A program made the translations under genes and the position numbers. A stretch of 22,331 nt of DNA, taken from NCBI GenBank assembly GCA_963169055.1, contig CAUJFU010000479.1, positions 1-22,331 of the forward strand, read 5' to 3'. Shown here piece by piece: positions 6,996 to 14,639 of this stretch. Position 1 is the stretch's first letter, and the number at the start of each line of letters is the position of its first letter. The stretch is from Myxococcota bacterium (GTDB lineage Bacteria; Myxococcota_C; UBA6777). The notes below the pieces were generated by a model that ran no database searches, had not been told where the DNA came from, and saw nothing but the letters and a program-made list of their open reading frames with translations.

Positions 6996-8837
6996 ATGGC
7001 AGAAACAAAGGCTCCTTCTTCACATGGTACGAATATGCGATGCGCTGACGTTGACACCGCCTTCCATCTATCCGAATATGCGCCCTCCCCGCATCTTCTA
7101 GCGCACGTTCGCGATTGCAAAACCTGCCAACAAAAACATACCCCCCGCCTGCTCCTCAACGCCCATCGTTCCGAACCTTTGACGGCTCCCGGTGAATCCG
7201 ACTTTCTCGCCCGACTCCACAAACTCGGCGAAGCCCAAAATGACGCGATCGAACGCTCCCAAACCCTCCATCAATCCGTCCTTGACGGCGACCGCTTCTT
7301 TTGGCAAGGCGACTACGACAAAGCCACCCAAATCTACCGCGACGCCCTGATGATCGTCAAAGATGACCAAGGCCGCGTCGCTCTCCTCAACAAGATCTCC
7401 CGCGCACAAAGCCACCGCCACCACACCAAACAAGCCATCTCCCTCCTCCAAGATGCTCTCGCTACGCTCCGCGAACCTCTCCCTCCCCGCCGATTCCGTA
7501 CCCTCGTCACCTTGTGGCAAAGCCTTTGCGTCGCCTTTTTGCTCCTCGCACAACAATTCCGACGCCTGCGCAAAAACAAAACCGACTCCTCCACCCGCTA
7601 CGGCGATCGCAGCCGCTCCGCCCAACACATCTACCGCGAACTCTCCATCCTCTCCCAAGGCTACGACAAAACACTCTGCCGTTGGGCCTTGATTCAAGAG
7701 ATCCGCTGGGCCTTGCGCCTCCAACAGCCCCTCGAATTGGTCGTTGCATGGGGCCGCCTCGCGGTCTTTTCCACCCAACACCACATCCATGCTTTCGCGC
7801 ATTTTTGCATCCGACAGATCGATCTCCATACTCCCGAAAACGACACCATCACCCAAGCTGCTGCCGACTTTTATCTCGGTCGGATCGCCTATCTGCGCGA
7901 AGAATGGGAAGATGCACGCATTCATCTTGAGCGCTGCGTCGAACGCTGCCGCGATGCCCGTGATGCTTGCTTACGCGAAGCCTCCCTTCAACACCTGATC
8001 CGCGTCTATCGCAACGACGGCAACTTTGCCAACGCCGTCCGCGTCGCAGGTCAACTCCTCAGCCTCTACCACAAACTCGGTAATCTTTCCCGACTCTCCG
8101 CTTGTTGCCGGCACTTCTCCCTGATCTACCTCGCCTACGGCGATCTCCGACGCGCCCGTCTCTGGGCCTTGAAAGCCCTTGATGTCGCCAACCAACCCGA
8201 TATCCAACAAGATGACCGCATCCTCTCGCAGATCCGTTGCTACGTCTTGCTCGCTGATCTCGAATTCCGCAGCAGCCGCAAAGACAACGCTCGCCGCTTC
8301 CTTGGCGAAGCCATCCGACTCCAACGCCTCCATCACCAGCCCTTTGCTTATATCCGCGATGGCATCGAGCTTTTGCGCCTCATCCTCGGCGAAACCCAAC
8401 GCAGACACACGCTCCCCTTCTCCCAACGCATCTTTCGCGCCATCGCCACCCGCATCGCCATCCTGCGCGGCGATGCCAACCGCGCTCTTGCTCTTCAACA
8501 ACCCCCGCGCATCCGCACCCAAGAACACGTCGTCCCCGAAGAAATCGCCTACCTCTACCAAGAATACACGGGCGATGAACGACAACCCGGTCTGCGCGAA
8601 GCCATCCCCGCTTCCAGTTTCGCTCGCGCTTTTCTCCACAATGAGATCCCCATCCTCCCCTCCCCCGAAAAGCGCATCGACTCCGAAACCCTTGCCGCCA
8701 TCTTCCCCGTCGGAGCGGTCTCTTCGCGTTGGGGGCGCGGCACCCTCGCCAACGAACTCACAGGACACACCACCACCCAATTCTCCAATACCGTCGAAGC
8801 TCCTTGGGGATACTTTTTTGCCGATGACATCGGCTAA
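6996..8837 (+). CDS. Zinc-finger anti-sigma-like N-terminus fused to a TPR-like helical protein
   Basis: Residues 37-44 read HVRDCKTC, the Hx3Cx2C signature of zinc anti-sigma (ZAS) domains, with a further Cys at 16. ZAS domains bind ECF sigma factors, and one is encoded just upstream. The remaining roughly 550 residues are helical, with TPR-like units such as DGDRFFWQGDYDKATQIYRDAL (split here only as an example, about 90-115) and FYLGRIAYLREEWEDARIHLE (about 290-315). A moderately hydrophobic stretch (about 165-185) could be a buried or membrane-associated helix, but there is no clear transmembrane segment, unlike many anti-sigmas. No strong ribosome binding site precedes ATG 6996; ATG 7035 is an alternative that keeps the zinc motif. 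Binding to the neighbouring sigma factor is inference; sensing through TPR-protein contacts is speculation. Confidence 0.72.
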   Translation: MAETKAPSSHGTNMRCADVDTAFHLSEYAPSPHLLAHVRDCKTCQQKHTPRLLLNAHRSEPLTAPGESDFLARLHKLGEAQNDAIERSQTLHQSVLDGDRFFWQGDYDKATQIYRDALMIVKDDQGRVALLNKISRAQSHRHHTKQAISLLQDALATLREPLPPRRFRTLVTLWQSLCVAFLLLAQQFRRLRKNKTDSSTRYGDRSRSAQHIYRELSILSQGYDKTLCRWALIQEIRWALRLQQPLELVVAWGRLAVFSTQHHIHAFAHFCIRQIDLHTPENDTITQAAADFYLGRIAYLREEWEDARIHLERCVERCRDARDACLREASLQHLIRVYRNDGNFANAVRVAGQLLSLYHKLGNLSRLSACCRHFSLIYLAYGDLRRARLWALKALDVANQPDIQQDDRILSQIRCYVLLADLEFRSSRKDNARRFLGEAIRLQRLHHQPFAYIRDGIELLRLILGETQRRHTLPFSQRIFRAIATRIAILRGDANRALALQQPPRIRTQEHVVPEEIAYLYQEYTGDERQPGLREAIPASSFARAFLHNEIPILPSPEKRIDSETLAAIFPVGAVSSRWGRGTLANELTGHTTTQFSNTVEAPWGYFFADDIG

Positions 8838-8873
8838 TACGAAATCAACATCCACACACGCCCCCCCCTATCC

Positions 8874-8889
8874 GACATTTGCGGATGTC
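8874..8889. other. Small hairpin between convergent genes
   Basis: GACAT (8874-8878), a 6-base loop and ATGTC (8885-8889) form a short stem in the 110-bp gap between two converging genes. It has no T-tract and is too weak to call a terminator. Otherwise this gap is C-rich with nothing recognisable. Confidence 0.2.
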
Positions 8890-8947
8890 CCCCCCTCGCA
8901 ACATCCACACGCAACGCACCCCTTCTTGTCGCTCAAAACGTTCGGCT

Positions 8948-9613
8948 CTACTGCTGCCACAAAAACTTGGCTGCGTGCGAGCCACAACAAAAGACGTACG
9001 CGCTCCCTCCACCAAAATTCATCGAAGTCTCGTACCTTGGTCCCTCCTCCACTTGGGCAATAAACGCCATCTCTTTCCCACACGTCGGACATTCGGGATG
9101 GTCGGCACTTTGTAACCAAGACGGCTGCCCAAACATCTGTCCGACAACCTTGCGGCGGGCCACTTTATGCGCGTCTGCCCACGATTGACGGGCTGGATCG
9201 TAAGCGTCCCCATCCCCCGCTTGGGCCTCCCAATCCACCACCTCCACACCGTACGCATCCGACCGCAACAACGGTGTCCCGCTCCCACCCACTTGTGGAG
9301 GCTCCCAGATCTTCCAACTGTTTCCCACAACGACCATCGCCTTGTTTGCGCCTTGTTCCGCGTCCCACGTCTCGCACGTATCCGCAGAACACATAAACAA
9401 CAGCACCAACCGATCCAGCCGCTCCCCTTTTTCTGGAGCCAACACCAACTGCCCCAAAAATTGCATCGGCTCTTTGCACTCCCGACAACACGGCCACACA
9501 GGCGTCGCTGCACGCGGAATCAACGGTCTCCCACCAAAACGACTCGCCAACGCCGTCTCTTGCGGAGCCTCTTTTGCTACCATCAAATGCACTGTACTTT
9601 TTTTCTTTTCCAT
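8948..9613 (-). CDS. DUF1963/PDCD2-like zinc-ribbon protein
   Basis: The 221-residue protein has two related Cys-containing halves. The N-terminal half has SRFGGRP, then PVWPCCRECKEPMQFLGQL and a later CSADTC. The C-terminal half has CPTCGKEMAFIAQ and ends with a YVFCCGSHAAKFLWQ block. The GG-P, WP-C-x2-C and FLGQL pattern resembles bacterial DUF1963 proteins and the N-terminus of PDCD2/TSR4 proteins, which are known in eukaryotes as ribosomal-protein chaperones. The paired CxxC motifs suggest zinc binding. There is no signal peptide, so it should be cytoplasmic. The start is placed at ATG 9613 because GGAGGT lies 6 bases upstream; the ATG at 9619 would sit directly on that site. The function is unknown. 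It is divergent from leuS and convergent with the TPR gene. Confidence 0.72.
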   Translation of the reverse strand: MEKKKSTVHLMVAKEAPQETALASRFGGRPLIPRAATPVWPCCRECKEPMQFLGQLVLAPEKGERLDRLVLLFMCSADTCETWDAEQGANKAMVVVGNSWKIWEPPQVGGSGTPLLRSDAYGVEVVDWEAQAGDGDAYDPARQSWADAHKVARRKVVGQMFGQPSWLQSADHPECPTCGKEMAFIAQVEEGPRYETSMNFGGGSAYVFCCGSHAAKFLWQQ

Positions 9614-9710
9614 CGACATACCTCCATGCTTTGGGCCACGCCGACATCTTGCCCTAATTTTTTACCCGCGCAAAGTCTACTCTTCATCTCACGCCACACC
9701 ACCTCCCAAA

Positions 9711-9738
9711 CCTTCTGTGTTTTCCGTGTTTTGCGTGG
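9711..9738. repeat. Possible widespread intergenic repeat fragment (GTGTTTTCCGTGTTTTGCGTGG type)
   Basis: The segment contains iterated tGTGTTTTcCGTGTTTTgCGTGG-like units between the DUF1963-like gene and leuS. It resembles dispersed 'ctctgtgttctctgtgg'-type sequences that I know from many bacterial genomes. This is a memory-based resemblance; copy number in this genome cannot be judged from one window. Confidence 0.25.
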
Positions 9739-9751
9739 ACTCGTTTTGGTC

Positions 9752-9780
9752 TTGACAGCAACCGGGGCGGCGGCTAAGGT
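9752..9780 (+). promoter_or_regulatory. Sigma-70-type promoter of leuS
   Basis: TTGACA at 9752-9757 (6/6 consensus), a 17-base spacer, then TAAGGT at 9775-9780. Transcription would begin near 9787 and leave a leader of about 125 bases before leuS. That leader shows no T-box or obvious leader peptide. Confidence 0.55.
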
Positions 9781-9911
9781 GTCCAACCCATCGAATCCTT
9801 GGCGGGACAAGCTTCGGCACACACAGACCGAACCCCTGCCCTCCAAACGCGTCCTTGCGAACTCCACGACCCCTCAAAAAACAAGACCCACGAAAAAAGC
9901 GGAGCATGATT

Positions 9912-12431
9912 ATGGCAGAAGAGCAATATCGACCTCACGAGATCGAACAACGTTGGCAAGACTACTGGGAAACCCACAAAACGTTCCGCGTGGTCGAAGA
10001 TCCCACCAAGCCCAAATACTACGTCCTTGATATGTTCCCCTATCCATCGGGCGCAGGCTTGCACGTCGGCCATCCCGAAGGCTACACCGCAACAGATATC
10101 CTTTGTCGATACAAACGGATGCGTGGTTTCAACGTCTTGCATCCGATGGGATGGGACGCCTTTGGCCTCCCCGCAGAACGCTACGCCATGCGCACAGGCA
10201 TCCATCCCGCTATCACCACACGCAAAAACATCGACACCTTCCGCCGCCAGATCAAAAGCCTTGGCTTTTCCTATGATTGGGATCGCGAAGTCGACACCAC
10301 CGATCCCAACTACTACCAATTCACCCAATGGATCTTCCTCAAGCTTTACGAACAAGGACTCGCTTATCAAGCCGAAGTCCCCGTCAATTGGTGTCCTGCC
10401 CAAGGCACCGTCCTCGCCAACGAAGAAGTCAAAGATGGCGTCTATGTCGAAACAGGCGATCCTGTCGAACGCCGCGTGATGAAACAATGGATGCTCAAGA
10501 TTACCGCCTACGCACAACGCTTGCTCGATGACCTCGACGAACTCGATTGGCCCGAAGGCATCAAAGCCATGCAACGCCATTGGATCGGTCGTTCCGAAGG
10601 GGCCGAAGTCGACTTCCGTGTCGCCGAAACCAACGACACCTTCCGCATCTTTACCACCCGCCCCGATACCCTCTACGGCGCAACGTATTGCGTACTCGCC
10701 CCCGAACATCCGCTGATCGCCAAGATCACACAACCCCACCAACGCGATCAAGTCGAACAATACGTCCACACCGCTCGCAACAAACCTGACCGCGAACGCA
10801 TCGACGAAGGCCGACAAAAAACAGGCATCTGGACAGGCGCGCATGCCGTCAACCCCGTCAACGGGCAGCCTGTCCCCATCTACATCGCCGATTATGTCTT
10901 GATGCACTACGGCACAGGCGCGATTATGGCCGTCCCTGCACACGATCAGCGCGACTGGGAATTCGCCAAAACATACAACCTCCCCATCCTCGAAGTCGTC
11001 CAAGGTGGCGATATCACCACCGCTGCCTACGAAGGCGACGGCCCGCACGTCAACAGCGATCTGATCGACGGACTCCACATCGACGATGCAAAACGCCGCA
11101 TCATCGACTGGATCGAAGCACAAGGCTTGGGAACAGGAACCATCACCTATCGTCTCCGTGACTGGTTGTTTTCTCGCCAACGTTATTGGGGCGAACCTTT
11201 CCCGATCTTGCACCTTGCCGACGGCACCATCAAACCCATGCCCTCGCAAGATCTGCCCTTGCTTTTGCCCGAACTCGAAGATTATCGACCCACCGAAGAC
11301 GGACGCCCACCCCTCGCACGCGCCCAACATTGGGTCCAAACCATCGATCCCGAAACAGGCATGGCCGCCGAACGCGAAACCAACACCATGCCCCAATGGG
11401 CTGGCTCTTGTTGGTATTACCTCCGTTATCTCGACCCCCACAACACCGAACTCCCCTTTGCCCCCGAAAAAGAACGCTATTGGATGCCTGTCGACCTCTA
11501 CGTCGGCGGCGCTGAACACGCCGTCCTTCACCTCCTCTATTCGCGCTTTTGGCACAAAGTCCTCTTCGATTGCGGCCTCGTCTCCACCAAAGAGCCTTTC
11601 CAAAAGCTCTTTAACCAAGGCATGATCCTCGCCTATAGCTACCAAAACCAAGCAGGCAAGTACTTTTCCCCCGAAGAAGCCACCGAAGAAGACGGCAAGT
11701 GGTTCACCCGCGACACTCACGAACCCCTCCACACCCAGATCGAAAAGATGTCCAAGTCCCGCTACAACGTCGTGAACCCCGACGATGTGATCGCACACTA
11801 CGGTGCCGACGCCATGCGCGCTTACGAGATGTTTATGGGTCCCCTCGATCAAGACAAACCTTGGAGTGACCAAGGGATGCAAGGCGTCTTCCGCTTTCTC
11901 GCCCGTGTCTGGCGGCTCTTTGTCAAAGAAGGCTCCCTCCAACACAACCCCGACAACTCCTACCCCTCTCCCGAACTCCAAAAGCTCCTCCACAAAACCA
12001 TCAAAAAAGTCGGCGAAGATATCGAATCCTTCAAATTCAACACCGCCATCGCCGCCCTCATGGAACTCACCAACGCTTGCTACAAGCACGACGCTCTCCC
12101 TCGCGATCTGATCGAACGATTCACCTTGCTTCTCTCCCCCATCTGTCCCCACATCGCCGAAGAGATATGGAACCTTCTCGGTCATACACACTCCCTCGCC
12201 TATGAACCTTGGCCCACCTACGATCCCGCCCTTGTTGTCGATGAAACCATCACCATCGTCGTCCAAGTCAATGGGAAACTCCGCGCCAAAATGGACGTCC
12301 CTCACGATATCGATCCCGCTTCCCTCGAAAACCTCGCTCGCAACGATCAAAAGATCCTCGCCCTTCTCGAAGGCAAATCCCCCCGCAAAGTCATCGTTGT
12401 CCCTGGACGCCTCGTCAACATCGTCCTCTAA
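9912..12431 (+). CDS. leuS: Leucyl-tRNA synthetase (leucine-tRNA ligase)
   Basis: This class I synthetase charges tRNA-Leu with leucine using ATP. The HIGH motif is HVGH at residues 51-54, after PYPSGAGL, and KMSKS is at 612-616, together forming the ATP site. The editing (CP1) domain is present, with [13 protein letters not shown] and [14 protein letters not shown] blocks that normally hydrolyse mischarged t[17 protein letters not shown] and [18 protein letters not shown] complete the catalytic core, and the anticodon-binding and C-terminal domains run to VNGKLRAKM and the end. At 839 residues it is slightly short but within the bacterial range. ATG 9912 is used because GGAG lies 7 bases upstream and [13 protein letters not shown] is a usual start; ATG 9906 is an alternative. 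It appears to be a single-gene unit with its own promoter. Confidence 0.98.
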   Translation: MAEEQYRPHEIEQRWQDYWETHKTFRVVEDPTKPKYYVLDMFPYPSGAGLHVGHPEGYTATDILCRYKRMRGFNVLHPMGWDAFGLPAERYAMRTGIHPAITTRKNIDTFRRQIKSLGFSYDWDREVDTTDPNYYQFTQWIFLKLYEQGLAYQAEVPVNWCPAQGTVLANEEVKDGVYVETGDPVERRVMKQWMLKITAYAQRLLDDLDELDWPEGIKAMQRHWIGRSEGAEVDFRVAETNDTFRIFTTRPDTLYGATYCVLAPEHPLIAKITQPHQRDQVEQYVHTARNKPDRERIDEGRQKTGIWTGAHAVNPVNGQPVPIYIADYVLMHYGTGAIMAVPAHDQRDWEFAKTYNLPILEVVQGGDITTAAYEGDGPHVNSDLIDGLHIDDAKRRIIDWIEAQGLGTGTITYRLRDWLFSRQRYWGEPFPILHLADGTIKPMPSQDLPLLLPELEDYRPTEDGRPPLARAQHWVQTIDPETGMAAERETNTMPQWAGSCWYYLRYLDPHNTELPFAPEKERYWMPVDLYVGGAEHAVLHLLYSRFWHKVLFDCGLVSTKEPFQKLFNQGMILAYSYQNQAGKYFSPEEATEEDGKWFTRDTHEPLHTQIEKMSKSRYNVVNPDDVIAHYGADAMRAYEMFMGPLDQDKPWSDQGMQGVFRFLARVWRLFVKEGSLQHNPDNSYPSPELQKLLHKTIKKVGEDIESFKFNTAIAALMELTNACYKHDALPRDLIERFTLLLSPICPHIAEEIWNLLGHTHSLAYEPWPTYDPALVVDETITIVVQVNGKLRAKMDVPHDIDPASLENLARNDQKILALLEGKSPRKVIVVPGRLVNIVL

Positions 12432-12460
12432 CGCCCTACCCCTACCCACCCAAAAAATCC

Positions 12461-12490
12461 TTGCCCTCCAGCCCAAAATAGCGATACTCT
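12461..12490 (+). promoter_or_regulatory. Candidate promoter of the second kinase gene
   Basis: TTGCCC at 12461-12466 and TACTCT at 12485-12490 with an 18-base spacer lie in the 155-bp gap after leuS. This would give a leader of about 90 bases. It is a weak match, but of the same TTGnC/TAnnnT form as other upstream regions here. Confidence 0.25.
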
Positions 12491-12586
12491 CGCCTTTGTG
12501 CGCATCAACACCGACACACATAACCAAACGCACCTTTCCAGATCGAACAAAGAAAAAAGCTCAAGCAAAAAAGCGGGTAGGGCTGT

Positions 12587-14473
12587 ATGTGGATTGAACC
12601 GCATGATCTGATCGGACGACAAGTCGGTAAGTACCGATTCCTTGAACGCATCGGGCGCGGAGGGATGGCCTTTGTGTACCGAGGAGAACACGTCGACATG
12701 GCCCAACCCATCGCGATCAAAGTTCTCTTCCAAAAACACAGCCAGTCTCCCGAAAAACGCGCCCGTTTTCATCGCGAAGCCCAACTCCAATTCCGATTGC
12801 GCCACCACCATCTCGTCCGTAGCTTCGACCTGATTGATGAACAAGGTATCCTTGGCATCGTGATGGATTGGGTCGATGGACTCGATCTCGCAACCTACAC
12901 CGAACAAAAAGGCGGACGCCTCGGACTCGATGATCTCAAAACTCTCTTTTTCCCCGTCCTTGAAGTCGTCCACTACGCCCACCGCCAAGGCATCATCCAC
13001 CGCGACCTCAAACCCGCCAACATCCTCCTCGAACGCCGCGAAGGACAACTGACCCCCAAAGTCCTTGACTTCGGCATCGCCAAACTACTCAACGACACCG
13101 AATGGCAAACCGAAGAAGGCGTCCTCCTCGGCACACCCGCTTACCTTGCCCCTGAACAGGCCGAACGCGCCAAAATCGACCACCGCGTCGATATCTACGC
13201 CCTCGGCATCACTTTCTACCAACTCGCCACAGGACAACTCCCCTTCTCTGGAGAAACCATCCTCGAAGTCCTCCTCGCACATCGCGATAAAACCCCACCC
13301 CCCATGCGCTTTTGGGACCCCACCATCCCGCCCTCCATCGACTACATCATCCAAAAAGCCCTCGCCAAAATCCCCAACGAACGCTTTGAAAACTGCGAAG
13401 TCTTCGCAGATGCCCTCCAAGCCGCCTACGCCAACGAACACTATCCCTTTGTCTCCTCAAACGCCCGTGTATCCGAATCTCTCACCAGTACAAAAACCGA
13501 AGTCTCCCTCTCCCCTCACCTTCTCGATCTCGATCCCTCCGCCTCTTCCTTGCCCGATCCCCAACTCTTTCCCCGCCTCGCCGCGCTCGCCAAACATCGC
13601 CCTCCACCCGCCCCATCACCTCAAACCCTCCCTAACCCCCTCTCCACCACATGGAGTCCCCAAAGCCCTTCTCCTCTCTTGCTCCCCACCGAGGACACCC
13701 CCCCTCTAACTCCACCGAAACCGCTCAAAAACACCTTTACTCAGATCACACAGATCTCTCTCGCCTCTTTTTCTGCTCCCCATCCAACAACATCCACAAC
13801 CTCCCCGAATGACACCGCTTTACCGACGCCCCACACTCCTAGCTACGATGCCTCGCCCATGCCTCACACTCCTAGCTACGATGCGCTGCCCACCGTACCC
13901 TCACCTAGCTATGGTAGCCTCTCTGCCGTCATCGCTCCCCATCACAAACTCTCTGCTCCGCCTCCTTCTTCTCGAATCATCTCCCCCACCGATCCCACCG
14001 ATGTCTCGCCCCCTCCAAATCATCCCACCACACCTCTGCCCCAAGCCCTCCATCTCCTCGATCCCAACGACAAGATCGACGCCATGATCCTTCGCCTCTA
14101 CCAATCCCCGCCCCCCTCCGATCCACCCGCCCCCGACCACCCGACACCTCTTTCCCCTTCTGCAAACTCCCCGTATAGCCTCGAATCGCCCCAAGAAAAA
14201 CTTCCCCCCCCTGTTTTTTCTGAGCCGATCCCTTCGGGGTTTTTTGAGCAAACAGACAACACCCCTCCCGCCTCCCACTCAAGCGCCCACCTCCCCGCCA
14301 TGCACCCCTCTTTTGACCCATCCACCCCACCCAACACCACAGCCCGAAATGCCTTTCCTCCCCAAGAAACGCTCTCCGCCAAAGCAGAAGGCTTCGACTT
14401 TCGTATCGCGCTGTTTTTTGGCCTATTGCTCGGCTTTTTTATCTTTCTCTTCGTCCGCTTCTTTCCCCGATAG
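12587..14473 (+). CDS. Tail-anchored eukaryote-like Ser/Thr protein kinase
   Basis: The 628-residue protein has one N-terminal Hanks-type kinase domain at about residues 15-285. It shows IGRGGMAFVYRG (Gly loop), Lys45 in IAIKVL, IIHRDLKPANILL (His138, Asp140), DFG at 161-163, GTPAYLAPEQ and DIYALGITFYQL. All catalytic residues are present, so it should be active. A Pro/Ser/Thr-rich linker of about 300 residues, including an 11-residue triplicated block, leads to a single C-terminal hydrophobic helix (about residues 603-623, IALFFGLLLGFFIFLF) ending FVRFFPR. The kinase is therefore expected on the cytoplasmic face of the membrane with almost nothing outside, and no sensor domain is seen. The start is ATG 12587, with a GGGTAGGG site just upstream. 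It stands alone between leuS and convergent ppc; substrates are unknown. Confidence 0.94.
   Translation: MWIEPHDLIGRQVGKYRFLERIGRGGMAFVYRGEHVDMAQPIAIKVLFQKHSQSPEKRARFHREAQLQFRLRHHHLVRSFDLIDEQGILGIVMDWVDGLDLATYTEQKGGRLGLDDLKTLFFPVLEVVHYAHRQGIIHRDLKPANILLERREGQLTPKVLDFGIAKLLNDTEWQTEEGVLLGTPAYLAPEQAERAKIDHRVDIYALGITFYQLATGQLPFSGETILEVLLAHRDKTPPPMRFWDPTIPPSIDYIIQKALAKIPNERFENCEVFADALQAAYANEHYPFVSSNARVSESLTSTKTEVSLSPHLLDLDPSASSLPDPQLFPRLAALAKHRPPPAPSPQTLPNPLSTTWSPQSPSPLLLPTEDTPPLTPPKPLKNTFTQITQISLASFSAPHPTTSTTSPNDTALPTPHTPSYDASPMPHTPSYDALPTVPSPSYGSLSAVIAPHHKLSAPPPSSRIISPTDPTDVSPPPNHPTTPLPQALHLLDPNDKIDAMILRLYQSPPPSDPPAPDHPTPLSPSANSPYSLESPQEKLPPPVFSEPIPSGFFEQTDNTPPASHSSAHLPAMHPSFDPSTPPNTTARNAFPPQETLSAKAEGFDFRIALFFGLLLGFFIFLFVRFFPR
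13832..13920 (+). repeat. 33-bp in-frame tandem repeat (three copies) in the second kinase linker
   Basis: cctagcta recurs at 13838, 13871 and 13904, exactly 33 bp apart. The first two copies share cacactcctagctacgatgc, and the third has diverged. The unit encodes an 11-residue PHTPSYDA-type block with a Tyr and flanking Ser/Pro. Confidence 0.85.
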
Positions 14474-14508
14474 CCCGCTTCTTTCCCTAATAGTCCGCTT
14501 CTTTCGCA
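14454..14508 (+). repeat. 20-bp tandem repeat across the stop codon of the second kinase
   Basis: tccgcttctttcccc-type units start at 14454, 14474 and 14494 (ccgctt at 14455, 14475 and 14495). The period of 20 bp is not a multiple of three. The first copy encodes the C-terminal FVRFFPR and the stop lies within the array. A change in copy number could alter the C-terminus. Confidence 0.8.
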
Positions 14509-14554
14509 CCGATGGATTATACAAAATCCGCCCATCGTGCGCGCCAACATATAG

Positions 14555-14586
14555 GGGCAGCCCCCTGTGGCTGCCCGACCACAGGG
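14555..14586. repeat. REP-like palindrome between convergent genes
   Basis: GGGCAGCC (14555-14562), loop CCCTGT and GGCTGCCC (14569-14576) form a perfect 8-bp GC-rich stem. CCCTGTGG (14563-14570) can instead pair with CCACAGGG (14579-14586). It sits between the ends of the kinase and ppc genes. It lacks a T-tract on either strand, so it is more like a REP/dispersed palindrome than an intrinsic terminator, although it could still slow or end transcripts from both sides. Confidence 0.6.
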
Positions 14587-14639
14587 CATCTACAGCGGAT
14601 CGCACCTACCCTTCGAGCACACTTCTCTCGGAGATCGTA

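Noticed and set aside
9774-12533. 919-codon minus-strand open frame opposite leuS
   Set aside because: LeuS has every family motif. The opposite frame gives a Gly/Val/Asp/Phe-biased product with no recognisable domain, as expected from codon bias in a long gene.
14509-14639. Possible tRNA or small RNA in the gap between the kinase and ppc
   Set aside because: The palindrome does not fit a cloverleaf and there is no TYC-loop or acceptor-stem pairing; it is better described as a REP-like element.
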